A stretch of 40,897 nucleotides of DNA, taken from positions 1 through 40,897 of the forward strand of contig CANSII010000013.1 in the NCBI GenBank assembly GCA_947646915.1, written 5' to 3'. Origin of the DNA: an uncultured Clostridium sp. (GTDB taxonomy: Bacteria > Bacillota > Clostridia > TANB77 > CAG-508). The notes under the pieces are model-generated. The model was not told where the DNA came from, did not search any database, and saw only the letters and a list, made by a program, of their open reading frames with translations. Position 1 is the stretch's first letter. Each line of letters starts with the position of its first letter. Below are positions 16,246 to 26,200 of this stretch, piece after piece. The translations under genes and the position numbers were made by a program.

Positions 16246-16647
16246 TTATTCGTCAGCATCATAATTCCAAATGTTCAAATGTCCTTTTGCAGGAATTGGT
16301 TCATCAAGAACTTCTACATCTTCCAAAATCCAAGCATATCTTCCTAAGCTATATTCTCCGCATAAGAATTCTTGCTTGTCTTTCTGAATTCTGTCCAAAA
16401 ATTCCTGGTCCATATATATACAATCTACCAATTTGCATTTGCATATAATGTTACCATATCCCATAGGAACATTAGGAATTAACTTCAGTAGTTCAATTGT
16501 GTGTTCATCACTCCTTTTGATTTTTTTGCTACTTGCATGGATATAAAGTTCACCTCTATAAGATGTTTTCCAACTTCTTGTTTCGATGACCTTTTTGCCC
16601 TCTTTGATAAGAGTTGCCCATGGTTCAATTAAGCTTAATACCTTCAT
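16246..16647 (-). CDS. ASCH-domain protein
   Basis: 133 residues from the ATG at 16647, with AAAGGTG 9 bases upstream; a GTG at 16659 is less likely. The ASCH fold is shown by LSLIEPWATLIKEGKKVIE, then TRSW and RGELYIHASS with the conserved G-K-K-x-I-E-x-R and the basic surface expected for RNA or nucleotide binding, and by GRYAWILEDV near the end. Some ASCH proteins hydrolyse N4-acetylcytidine. Being in one operon with an acetyltransferase makes an acetyl-nucleoside or RNA substrate worth considering, but this is inference. Confidence 0.85.
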   Translation of the reverse strand: MKVLSLIEPWATLIKEGKKVIETRSWKTSYRGELYIHASSKKIKRSDEHTIELLKLIPNVPMGYGNIICKCKLVDCIYMDQEFLDRIQKDKQEFLCGEYSLGRYAWILEDVEVLDEPIPAKGHLNIWNYDADE

Positions 16648-16767
16648 ACTTTCTGACACCTTTCTAATTGATATGCAATTCTTACATGAAAAAAACTTCC
16701 ATATTTGTATTATACTATATAATTCTTTTAATTCAACATTTACATAATATTTTTTGTAATAATCATA

Positions 16768-17745
16768 CTATGTAATATATTTTCTATGTGAATTTTTTAT
16801 ATTATTTTGATTTACCATAGCATATTCCATTGTAGTATCTATTTTTATATGTCCTAATAATTTTTGCACTTGTTCAACTGGCATTCCTTTATCAATATCC
16901 ATAGTAGCCAATGTTCTTCTAAATTTATGTGGATACACTTTATTTATATTTGCCTCCCTTCCTAAATTTCTAATTGCTATTTCAATTCCTGATATTCCTA
17001 ATCTTTTATAAGGTTTTATAAGCGATACAAATAGTGCTTCATTATTATCGGTTCTTGTTTCTAAATATTTTTTAATATACATTTTACTTTTTGCACTAAA
17101 GTAAACTTCCCTTTCACTATTTCCTTTTCCTAAAACAATACAACTTCTTTATTGAAAATTCATATCTGATATATTTAATCTAGTAAGTCCTCCGACTCTC
17201 ATACCAGTTGAAATTAATAGTTCTAATATTGCTAAATCTCTTACATTTGAGCAGGTATCTCTCAATTTTTCCAAATTTTCATCTGTTAATGTTGCTTTTA
17301 CTTTGTGAATCCTTCTAACTGGACTTTTAACAATATAATCTTCGTTTTCTAACCAAGCAAAGAAACTTGATATTGTCCTTCTTATATTATCAATTGTAAC
17401 CATACCAGCACTTGAATTGTTTTTATAATTTGATAGATAATTTCTTAATGTTTCTGTTGTAATTTCATTTATTGGAAGATTTATTTTATCTAGCATTTTG
17501 GTTATATTATCTTTATAATATTTTAATGTTCTAAGTGAACAGCCTTCAATTTCTTTTGATGATATAAATTTATTTAATATTTCTTCATTGTTCTTTTGTA
17601 TTTGTTGTTTTTGGTTTTGTTCTAATATTTCAATGTGATAATTTAAACATATTTCTGTAAGTATCTCTTTTAATTTTATTCTTTGGTTATTGTCTAAAAA
17701 TTCTCCTGTTGTATCAATTACTTTTTCAACAAATAATTCTCTCAT
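16768..17745 (-). pseudogene. Tyrosine recombinase with one in-frame stop
   Basis: Reads as one frame of 326 codons from the ATG at 17745 (AAGGAGGTAATTGTC upstream), interrupted only by TAA at 17151-17149. First part: core-binding SAM-like domain and the start of the catalytic domain with STGMRVGGLTRLN (first catalytic Arg). After the stop the same frame continues SCIVLGKGNSEREVYFSAKS, then HKFRRTLAT (H-x-x-R), LLGHIKIDTTMEY (His and Tyr nucleophile). All catalytic residues survive, so the stop is recent, or is read through. XerC/D-like mobile-element integrases are the nearest relatives. Confidence 0.75.
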
Positions 17746-18035
17746 GACAATTACCTCCTTACATTTTTCCATAATTTACAATATATAGAACTCTACCTAT
17801 ATTATACAATATTTAATTGACATAATAAAAGATGAGTATACTTTATATACCCACCTCAAAATTTATAATTTTTTTATTTAAATTTTAAAATTCAATCTCA
17901 GCAACAAATTACTATTTGTCTAACACAGATTATATCAAAAAATTCTATAAAAGTATATAAATTAATATAAACTGTTTTTTAATTGAATCAGTTTAAAAAA
18001 ATTCTCAAAAAATTTCCGACTTTTGGATATTGAAT

Positions 18036-18308
18036 GACATATACCTAGTAGAGAGTAAAATCGTAAATAAAAAAATTAAAAAAAATTTTTAGAAAATTAC
18101 CCCTTTTTTGAAAAACGATGGCATATACCTAGTGAAGAGTAAAATATAAAAAAATTAAAGAAAATTTTAAAAATTACCACTTTTTTGAAAAACGATGACA
18201 TATACCTAGTGGGGAGTAAAAATTTTAATTACAAAAAAGTTAAATTAATTTTTTACAAATTATACTTTTTGCAAATATAGGTGGCATTTACTTATTAGAA
18301 GAACAAAA
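18036..18308 (+). repeat. Four iteron-like direct repeats upstream of xis/int
   Basis: Three close copies of GRCATATACCTAGTRRRGAG (then TAAAA) start at 18036, 18120 and 18197, with a diverged fourth at 18283. Copies 2 and 3 are each preceded by TTTTTTGAAAAACGATG. Spacings are 84, 77 and 86 bases. The array fills most of the gene-free stretch 17746-18346, just before the excisionase start. Likely arm-type integrase or Xis binding sites, or a replication iteron set of the element. Confidence 0.75.
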
Positions 18309-18346
18309 TTTTACTCTTACTAAATCAAGAAAGGAGGAAATCTACA

Positions 18347-18556
18347 TTGACAACAAATGAAGAAAATACAAAATTAGGATTAACTGTAGATGAGGCAAGA
18401 GAAATGTTAGGTATAGGTAGAAATTTAATGTTGAAATTAGTTAAAGTAAAAGGTTTTCCAGCAGTTAGATTTAAAAGAAAAATAATCATTAATAAAGAAT
18501 TGTTACCAAAGTGGTTTGAGGAGAACTGTGGTGAGTATGGCGACTATGATTATTAA
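18347..18556 (+). CDS. xis: Excisionase / helix-turn-helix DNA-binding protein
   Basis: 69 residues. TTG start at 18347 with AAAGGAGG 8 bases upstream. LTVDEAREMLGIGRNLMLKL followed by RFKRKIIINKELLPKWFEEN is the MerR-like winged helix of Tn916-type excisionases (HTH_17). Such proteins bend DNA at the element ends and steer the integrase to excision. It lies 116 bases before the integrase gene and directly after the direct repeats it may bind. Confidence 0.85.
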   Translation: MTTNEENTKLGLTVDEAREMLGIGRNLMLKLVKVKGFPAVRFKRKIIINKELLPKWFEENCGEYGDYDY

Positions 18557-18672
18557 TAATTAGTAAAAAGGGCTGATTTCTTGTTTTAAACGTGATAAGA
18601 TATGTTTAGATATTAAGTTTTGTGCCCTTAAACTATTTATATTTTTTAGACTTATTTGGAAGGAGTTATTTA

Positions 18673-19995
18673 ATGGAAAAAATAAATAGACAAAGAGCAC
18701 CAAAAGGAACAGTTACAATAAGGAAAAAAGGAAATAGTTATGAGGCAAGAGTAACATTAGCTCTAAATTCAATTATGGAAGGAGTTGATAGGAATCCAAG
18801 ATTATCAAGAACAGCAAGAAGTGAACAAGAGGCAAGAAAAAGATTAGGAGAATTAATTACTGATGTATATTTTGATATTAAAAGGAATAGTACAAATCCT
18901 AATGTTAAAGTATTTACAGAAGAATGTTCATTAAAACTAAATAAGTTTACTGAATTTAATGAGGAAAAAGCTAAAAGGAAAATAGAAATACTAGCAGATG
19001 ATTATATTTTATTCCCAAATATAGAAAAGGAATGGCTTAATTGGAAAAAGAATCAAGTTAATCCTACTACCAATAAAACTATCAGTTTAAAAACTGTAGA
19101 AACTTACATAAATACAATTAAAAATCACGTTATGGTAGATTTTGAAAAATATCATGTTAGCGAAATTAGTAAAGACTTAGTAGAAAACTACATCAATGAG
19201 AAAAGACAGAAAACACCTAGACTTGCTAAAGATTTATTCTTGCTTATTAGAGCAGTATTAACTTATGCTAAAGATAAGAAAGGATTAATAAAAGAAGTTC
19301 CAAACTTTGATTTAAAGTTTCAAAAAAAGAAAAGAGCTAAGGCAGCAAAGGTATGCTATTTGCTAGAAGATAGGCAAAAAGTGTGGCTTGATGTATGCGA
19401 AGAAGATAAAAGACCTTTTGCTTTACTTTTTGCAACATTACTGCAAACAGGTATGCGACTAGAAGAAGGATGTGGTTTAAAATGGAAATCCGTTCACTTT
19501 AATCAAAATAAAATTAAAGTAGAAAATGCTTACAAAGATATTACCTTATATGATGACGAAATGAATATTACTGGACATATTATGACTGATGGAGATTTAA
19601 AAACTACAGAAAGCTATCGTAATATACCAATGACACCAAGATTAAAAGAAATGTTACTTAACCTAAAAAGAGAAAAAATGAATAATTTAAAATATGGACA
19701 AGAATGGGATAATAATGAATATGTATTTTTAAATACAATAGGAACACCTTATGTTCCAGAAAGATTAACAAAAAAGATTACAGAATTTATTAAAAAACAT
19801 AAATTAGAACACATGACAATTTATGGATTTAGGCATTCTTTTGCAACTTTAATGAGTGTAAAAGGTATGGACAAAGAAGTTTTACGAGAATTAATGGGAC
19901 ATGCTGAATTTGAAACTACAGATTTTTACTATATTCATGTATCAGAAGAACGAAAGAAAAAAGAATTTGAAAGAGTAAATTTTGAGGAATTTTAG
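18673..19995 (+). CDS. int: Tyrosine integrase of a Tn916-like or phage element
   Basis: 440 residues from the ATG at 18673 (GGAAGGAGTTATTTA upstream). N-terminal arm-binding domain (KGTVTIRKKGNSYEAR), SAM-like core-binding domain around residues 105-195, catalytic domain about 215-430 with Arg in LLQTGMRLEEGCGLKW, GFRHSFATLM, LMGHAEFETTDFYY and the Tyr nucleophile. All active residues are present, so it looks functional. It sits next to tRNA-Arg, its probable target. No cargo genes of an element can be recognised between the recombinase pseudogene and xis. Confidence 0.92.
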   Translation: MEKINRQRAPKGTVTIRKKGNSYEARVTLALNSIMEGVDRNPRLSRTARSEQEARKRLGELITDVYFDIKRNSTNPNVKVFTEECSLKLNKFTEFNEEKAKRKIEILADDYILFPNIEKEWLNWKKNQVNPTTNKTISLKTVETYINTIKNHVMVDFEKYHVSEISKDLVENYINEKRQKTPRLAKDLFLLIRAVLTYAKDKKGLIKEVPNFDLKFQKKKRAKAAKVCYLLEDRQKVWLDVCEEDKRPFALLFATLLQTGMRLEEGCGLKWKSVHFNQNKIKVENAYKDITLYDDEMNITGHIMTDGDLKTTESYRNIPMTPRLKEMLLNLKREKMNNLKYGQEWDNNEYVFLNTIGTPYVPERLTKKITEFIKKHKLEHMTIYGFRHSFATLMSVKGMDKEVLRELMGHAEFETTDFYYIHVSEERKKKEFERVNFEEF

Positions 19996-20061
19996 GGGAA
20001 AACAAAAAATGCTGAAAGCAAGTTTACACAAGTGAAACGATACTTTTTAAAGAAAAAGCCT

Positions 20062-20096
20062 CAAAAAAAAAGAGTTCTCAAACTAGCTTGAGAACT
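20062..20096 (-). terminator. Terminator of the tRNA-Arg transcript
   Basis: Nine-bp perfect stem AGTTCTCAA (20073-20081) with its complement at 20088-20096. On the minus strand it is followed by a run of nine T (CTTTTTTTTTGAGG). It lies 13 bases past the tRNA 3' end. Confidence 0.9.
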
Positions 20097-20109
20097 ATGA
20101 TTTACCAAA

Positions 20110-20186
20110 TGGTGTGCCTGGAGGGATTCGAACCCCCGATCTGCAAGTTCGTAGCCTGCCATTCTATCCAGCTAAACTACAGGCAC
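20110..20186 (-). tRNA. tRNA-Arg (anticodon ACG), CCA encoded
   Basis: Minus-strand cloverleaf: acceptor GTGCCTG pairing with CAGGCAC, anticodon stem GCAGG/CTTGC around loop CTACGAA (ACG), T arm GGGGG-TTCGAAT-CCCTC, discriminator A and an encoded CCA. The integrase gene is immediately beyond its 3' end, as expected for a tRNA used as attachment site. Confidence 0.95.
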
Positions 20187-20302
20187 ATATAGAATATGCT
20201 TTTGGTATGAAATTTATATTAAGGGGAATTTCAGGGGAAACCTTTTGACACTATCTCTTGAAATCCCTAAATATCAATATTTATAAGTTTGTGAGTGTGC
20301 GT

Positions 20303-20334
20303 TTCGTAGCCTGCCATTCTATCCAGCTAAACTA
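20303..20334 (-). repeat. 32-bp duplicate of the tRNA-Arg D-arm/anticodon segment (att candidate)
   Basis: An exact 32-base copy of 20148-20179, the part of tRNA-Arg from the D arm into the anticodon loop. It is preceded on the minus strand by a diverged acceptor half (GTGTCCA) and followed by unrelated sequence, so it is a 5' half-tRNA. Crossover in the anticodon loop is a known integration mode for tRNA-targeting recombinases. The stretch 20187-20302 has no gene; it includes GAATTTCAGGGGAAAC, close to the sequence right after the int stop (GAATTTTAGGGGAAAA), which hints at a second, lost integrase end. Confidence 0.7.
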
Positions 20335-20592
20335 TGGACACAAATTAATAATACTATTTAATTATACAGTTAAAGAATAAATATTTCAAGTAGAAATTCA
20401 AATTTTTGTATTAAATGGTTACTAGTTAATATTTATTTTATACAAATCAATAAAATTAAGTAATGTTTTAAATAATGTTAACTCTATAAAAATTCAAAAA
20501 CAAGGGTTTGTTTTTATAATAATATACTCAACTAAAAATAAATAAAATGAATAAAAAAAAATATTATCAATATAATTAACTGAGGTGTTATA

Positions 20593-21660
20593 ATGATAAT
20601 AAAAAGTGTAAAAATAACAAAAAGAAAATTAAAAATAACACTATTAGTAATACTAATATCCATATTTACTAGTAGTTACATATATATATCCAATTCAAAA
20701 AATGGTGAAGTATTAATATTATGGGACACTCATAATGCTATAGACTTAGAAGAACAGAAAGATTATATAAAATGGGTAGACTTCAAAATAACATCAGAAG
20801 CATTAAACAGAACAGCAAAATTAGATATTAAATCTCACAATAATAATGAAGAAATAAAATATAATTGGATAGAACTATTATCATATCTAGCATGCAAAAA
20901 TGGTGGAAACTTCAAAAAATTTAATCAAAATGAATTAGATAAACTAATTACACAATTAAATAGTGGAAAAACAATGGATGAAATAACAAAAGATATGAAA
21001 TATTATAATTATTATTATGAAAGTTATTCTGCAATCTTAGGAGGATTTATAGGAAATTATTCTATTGAAACAGAAGGAGAAAATGGTCTAACAACATTTC
21101 AAGACAAATATGGAATAAAAACATTTTTACCTATTGCAAAAAATTACAGTTTTAGTCATTATGATGACTTTGGAGCATCTAGGTCTTATGGATTTAAACG
21201 TACTCATCTTGGAAATGATTTAATGGGAAACATTGGAACTCCTATTATAGCTGTAGAATCAGGAACAATTGAACATATTGGTTGGAATCAATATGGAGGT
21301 TGGCGAATAGGAATTAGAAGTTTTGACAAAAAAAGATACTATTACTATGCACATCTAAGAAAAGATCACCCATATGTAGCTGGTCTCATAGAAGGTTCTA
21401 CAGTAAAAGCTGGAGATGTAATTGGATATCTTGGCATGACAGGCTACAGTCAAAAAGAAAATATAAATAATATAAATATTCCTCACTTACATTTTGGTAT
21501 GCAAATAATTTTTGATGAATCTCAAGTTGAAGGAAATAATGAAATTTGGATAGATGTTTATAATATTATTGAATTTTTAAAACAAAATCAGTCAAGTGTT
21601 TTTATAAACAATACTAAAACAAAAGATTATGCTAGAAAATACAATTTCAAAGAAAATTAA
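20593..21660 (+). CDS. Membrane-anchored M23 (LytM-type) peptidase
   Basis: 355 residues. Basic N-terminus and membrane segment (about residues 14-30, LKITLLVILISIFTSSYIYI), then a linker domain, then an M23 domain at about residues 190-320 with zinc ligands in HLGND (His205, Asp209) and HLHFG (His298, His300) and the substrate-site YYYYAHL. M23 enzymes cut peptidoglycan cross-links or act as inactive LytM regulators; here all ligands are present. GAGGTGTTATA precedes the ATG. Bases 20335-20592 contain no gene, only an AAAACAA...TTGTTTT hairpin near 20497-20516. Confidence 0.9.
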   Translation: MIIKSVKITKRKLKITLLVILISIFTSSYIYISNSKNGEVLILWDTHNAIDLEEQKDYIKWVDFKITSEALNRTAKLDIKSHNNNEEIKYNWIELLSYLACKNGGNFKKFNQNELDKLITQLNSGKTMDEITKDMKYYNYYYESYSAILGGFIGNYSIETEGENGLTTFQDKYGIKTFLPIAKNYSFSHYDDFGASRSYGFKRTHLGNDLMGNIGTPIIAVESGTIEHIGWNQYGGWRIGIRSFDKKRYYYYAHLRKDHPYVAGLIEGSTVKAGDVIGYLGMTGYSQKENINNINIPHLHFGMQIIFDESQVEGNNEIWIDVYNIIEFLKQNQSSVFINNTKTKDYARKYNFKEN

Positions 21661-21663
21661 GCC

Positions 21664-21705
21664 TCTAACATCCTACCTCCGACTTCTGACATCTGACCTC
21701 CAACT
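21664..21705. repeat. Degenerate 7-bp tandem repeat (six units)
   Basis: Units TCTAACA, TCCTACC, TCCGACT, TCTGACA, TCTGACC, TCCAACT follow one another without gaps, consensus TCYRACN. The array fills most of the 54 bases between the converging M23 and htrA genes and is clearly richer in C than its surroundings. Confidence 0.8.
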
Positions 21706-21714
21706 TACTACTTT

Positions 21715-22839
21715 TTACCGCAAAATTATACTAACATTCTTAACAGCTTTACCACTAGAAACCTCTAAAGAAACAGTATCTCCATCTTTCTTACTAAAGA
21801 TAAATTCTTTTAAATCATTCATCGTATTAAGTTTAACACCATCAATTGATAAAATAATATCACCTTCTTTTAAACCTGAACTACTAGCTGGACCATTTTT
21901 TATAATTTCTGCAATATAAATTCCTTGATTAAAGCTAATATTACTAGACAAATAAGGAATAACATTCTTATCATAAGCATAAACTCCAATAGTAGCTTGT
22001 TCAAATTTCCCATTATTTTTAAAACTCTCTATAACAGGTTTTACAACATTAACAGGAATTGCAAAGCCAATACCCTCTGCTGATGATATTTTAACAGTGT
22101 TTATACCAATCACTGTACCATTTGGATAAATTAATGGTCCTCCACTGTTTCCTGGATTTATAGTTGCATCTGTTTGTATTAAATCTGACATATAAGAAAT
22201 ATTTTGTTTATCTTCTAATTTTATTGTTCTATCCTTTGCACTTATAATACCTGAAGTAACAGTCCTTCTAAACTCAAAGCCTATTGGATTTCCAATTGCA
22301 TATACTGTTTCTCCAACTCTTATTTTACTTGAATCCCCTAGACTTATAGAATTTAAATTTGTTGCATTAATTTTTGTAATAGATAAATCTAAATCTTTAT
22401 CACTCCACATTACAGTTCCATCATACTTCTTCCCGTTTTCTAATGTAATATAACATGTACTATATTTTTCTCCTGTTACATGTTCATTACTCAATATATA
22501 TCCATTATCTGTAACAATTATACCTGTTCCTAGGCCTAAAGAATCTTCGTTAGAACTAGAAAATATTGAACTTCCATTATTTTTTAATTTTGAAATTCCA
22601 ACTACACATTTCATTGTTTCCTCTAACACATCTGCAACATTTTCGCTTTTTTCAGTAACATCTTCCACAGTTTGTTCATTAACTGTGGATTTTACTCTTT
22701 CTGCAACATATTGATTTTCGTTTATTTCTATTTGTGAATATGTACTATATAAATATATTGCTGTTACTAAAAATATCACTGATATTAAAGATACAATTAT
22801 TACTTTTCTCAAATTTCTGTTTTTCTTTCTCATTCTCAT
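21715..22839 (-). CDS. htrA: HtrA/DegP-type membrane-anchored serine protease with PDZ domain
   Basis: 374 residues from the ATG at 22839; AGAGGAG fits it with 8 bases spacing, and the GTG at 22848 is too close. Cytoplasmic basic tail, one membrane span (VIIVSLISVIFLVTAIYLY), then a trypsin-like domain with the triad His in LSNEHVTG, Asp in DLDLSI and Ser in PGNSGGPL, then a C-terminal PDZ domain (GIYIAEIIKNGPASSSGLKE). Such proteins degrade misfolded envelope proteins. It is transcribed away from the NRPS gene with a shared 380-base intergenic region. Confidence 0.95.
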   Translation of the reverse strand: MRMRKKNRNLRKVIIVSLISVIFLVTAIYLYSTYSQIEINENQYVAERVKSTVNEQTVEDVTEKSENVADVLEETMKCVVGISKLKNNGSSIFSSSNEDSLGLGTGIIVTDNGYILSNEHVTGEKYSTCYITLENGKKYDGTVMWSDKDLDLSITKINATNLNSISLGDSSKIRVGETVYAIGNPIGFEFRRTVTSGIISAKDRTIKLEDKQNISYMSDLIQTDATINPGNSGGPLIYPNGTVIGINTVKISSAEGIGFAIPVNVVKPVIESFKNNGKFEQATIGVYAYDKNVIPYLSSNISFNQGIYIAEIIKNGPASSSGLKEGDIILSIDGVKLNTMNDLKEFIFSKKDGDTVSLEVSSGKAVKNVSIILR

Positions 22840-23132
22840 ATATATCACTCCTCTTAATCATTTTTTACATTTATTATTTTTTTAAACAAATTTTTAGTTA
22901 TATAATTATTTTTTTGATCAAAACTTTTTAAACACTTGAAATAATTAGACAATATAATATTTATAATATTAAAATCATCACTGACCTAAGTAATTAGGTA
23001 ATATAACTAAAGGGGGAATAGTCAAATATTTTTATTTATTTACAAGATTTAGTATACATAATTAATTATAATAGTATTAATTTATAAATATATTATTCTT
23101 TAAACAAATTTTTACTTTTTTTTCCAAAATTC

Positions 23133-23159
23133 TTGATTTTATTTAACTTTTATTATAAT
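23133..23159 (+). promoter_or_regulatory. Possible promoter of the NRPS operon
   Basis: TTGATT (23133-23138) and TATAAT (23154-23159), 15 bases apart. Spacing is short, so the -10 is firmer than the -35. The start site would leave a leader of about 55 bases. The rest of the divergent region 22840-23222 is very AT-rich and shows no other feature that I can support. Confidence 0.35.
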
Positions 23160-23222
23160 ATTGGTATATAAATTTATAAACAAAATTAAGAAGCTATTAA
23201 TTATAATGAATGGAGTAAAAAA

Positions 23223-26200
23223 ATGAAAGAGACAAAATTATATGAACTAACAAACCCCCAAAAATCAATATGGTATATGGAAGAATATTATAAAGGAACA
23301 GCAATAAATAACATATGTGGAAGTCTAACTATTAGTGAGGAAATTAACTTAAAAAAATTCATTCAATCCATAAAAATATTTGTAAAACAAAATAAAAGTT
23401 TCAGTATAAAATTAAATTTAGAAGAAGGAACACCAAAACAATACTTTAGCAATTTAGAAGATTTTAATATAGAAATTATAAATATAAACTCCCAAGAAGA
23501 TATACAAAAACTTGAAGAAGAAATGGTTAATAAACCATTCAATATAATTAACTCATTACTATTTGAATTTAAAGTATTTAAACTACCAAATGGAAGTGGA
23601 GGTTTTGTTGTAAATTGTCATCATCTTATTTCTGATGCTTGTACATTTGCATTAATAGGAAATGAAATTGCAAAAATTTATTATAACTTATTAAATAATA
23701 TAAATGAAGAATATTATTTTCCATCATATTTAGAATATATTAATTCTGAAAACGAATATTTAACAAGCGATAAATTTAAAAAAGATCAAGAATATTGGAC
23801 TAATCAATTTTCAACTATACCTGATATAGCCTCTATTCCCGCTTCTTTTAAAAATGTCTCTAGTTATAGTGCAATTTCCAAAAGAGCATCATTTATATTA
23901 CAAAAAAATACTTTAGAAGATATAAGAAATTACTGTTTAAAGCATAAAATTTCAATATTTAACTTTTTCATGGCAATATACTCTTTATATATTAGTAGAA
24001 TATGTAATTTAGATGATATTGTTATAGGAACACCAATTTTAAATAGAACAAATTTTAAAGAAAAGACTACAACTGGTATGTTTATTAGTAATGTTCCACT
24101 TAAAATTAATATTAATAATAACTCAACATTTTTGGAACATGCTTCAAAAATTGCCAAGGATTCTTTGTCAATGCTTAGACATCAAAAATATCCTTATCAA
24201 TTTTTATTAGAAAATTTAAGGAAACAAAATTCTTCTGTTCCAAATTTGTATGACAATTTAATTTCATACCAGATTACTAAAGCAAATGATGGGTCTGTCA
24301 ATTTACCTTATAAAGTACATTGGACTAGCCCTGATTATATCTCTAGTAGTTTAAATATTCATTTACATGATAATAATGATACAGGCGATTTAATTATGTC
24401 TTATGATTATCTAGTTGATAAATTTTCTTTTAATGATATTTCTGCTACTAATGATAGAATTTTAACTGTTATTAATCAAGTATTAACTAATTCAGATATT
24501 TGCTTAAGTGATATTGAAATTGTTACAGATGAAGAAAAAAATAAAATTTTATATGAATTTAATAATACAAATGTTGATTATCCAAAACATAAAACTATTG
24601 TTGATTTATTTGAAGAACAAGTAGAAAAAACACCTGATAATATTGCTGTTGTTTTTAAAGATCAAAAATTAACCTATAGAGAATTAAATGAAAAAGCTAA
24701 CAGTTTAGCAAATTATATAATTAAAAATGATTTAAAATCCACTCCAATAATAGGAATTCTATTAGATAGATCAATAGAAATGATAATTTGTATAATTGCA
24801 GTATTAAAAAGTGGTAAAGCATATATTCCAATTGATCCAAATTATCCTACTGATAGAATTAATTATATGTTAAAAGATTCTAATTGTAATTTAATTTTAT
24901 CCTCAGAAAAACTATATACAAATTTAAATTTATCTATAAACTTTATTAATGTAGAGTTAAACAATAACAAAGTATATGATAATTATGCAAAAAATCTAAA
25001 TATGAAAATAAATCATGATAGCTTATCTTATATAATATATACATCTGGTTCAACAGGGAAACCTAAAGGAGTAATGCTAACTCATAAAGGAATATTTAAT
25101 TTAGTTAATTATTGTAACAATTATATAAAATACCTAAAAGATAATATATATAGAACAATTGTATCAGTTACTACTATAAGTTTTGATATTTTCTTTTTTG
25201 AAAGTATAATCTCTTTACAAAAAGGATTAAAATTAGTTATTGCAGATCAAGATCAACAAACAATTCCTAGACTATTAATAGAGTTAATAGAAAAAGAAAA
25301 TATAGAAATAATCCAAACAACACCATCAAGGATGAAATTAATACTTGATAACATAAAAAATGAAGAAAATCTAAATAGTTTAAAATATATAGTATTAGCT
25401 GGAGAACAATTTCCTATCACACTTGCCAAAAGATTAAAAAGCATAGAAAACATAATATTATATAATGGGTATGGACCTAGTGAAACTACAGTATTTTCGA
25501 CTCTTACAGATGTAACAAATTTTGAAAACATGACTATTGGTAAACCTTTAGACAATACTCAAATATATATATTAGATAAAAATATGAATTTATGCCCTAT
25601 TGGAACTCCTGGAGAAATTTGTATTTCTGGTAATGGAGTAGGAAGGGGATATATAAACAAACCTGATCTAACAAATAAAAGCTTTGTAAAAAATAAATTT
25701 AATAATAACAGTTTATTATATAAAACTGGTGATTTAGGTTTTTATAATGAAAATGGTATAATAACTTGTCTTGGGAGAATTGATAATCAAATAAAAATAA
25801 GAGGTCTAAGAATAGAACTAGAAGAAATAGAAAAGGCAATTCTAGAACTAAACGAAATACAAAATTGTGTAGTTGCAAAAAAACAATTTGATGATGGTCA
25901 TGAATTTTTATGTGCATATTATATTAAAAATAAATCTATTGAAGAGAACTCCATTAGAAGCCATTTACAGAAAAAACTTACTAATTATATGATACCTCAA
26001 TACTTTATTGAACTTGATAAAATGCCATATACTCCTAATGGTAAAATTGATAAAAAATTATTACCTATGCCTAAAATAAAAATTAATGAGAAAATCATAT
26101 TGCCAACAAATAAAACAGAAAAAGCTCTAAGAGAAATATTTGAAGAAGTATTGCACTTAGAAAACATAAGTATTGAAGATAACTTTTTTACATTAGGAGG

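Noticed and set aside
17149-17151. Recoding of the in-frame TAA in the recombinase
   Set aside because: TAA is not a selenocysteine or pyrrolysine codon, and other genes in the window use TAA as normal stop. Nonsense mutation is simpler.
18036-18308. CRISPR array
   Set aside because: Repeats are 25 bases but spacing is 77-86, intervening sequences are similar to one another and no cas gene is present.
20303-20340. Second complete tRNA gene
   Set aside because: Only the 5' half is present; sequence after the anticodon loop cannot form a T arm or acceptor 3' strand.
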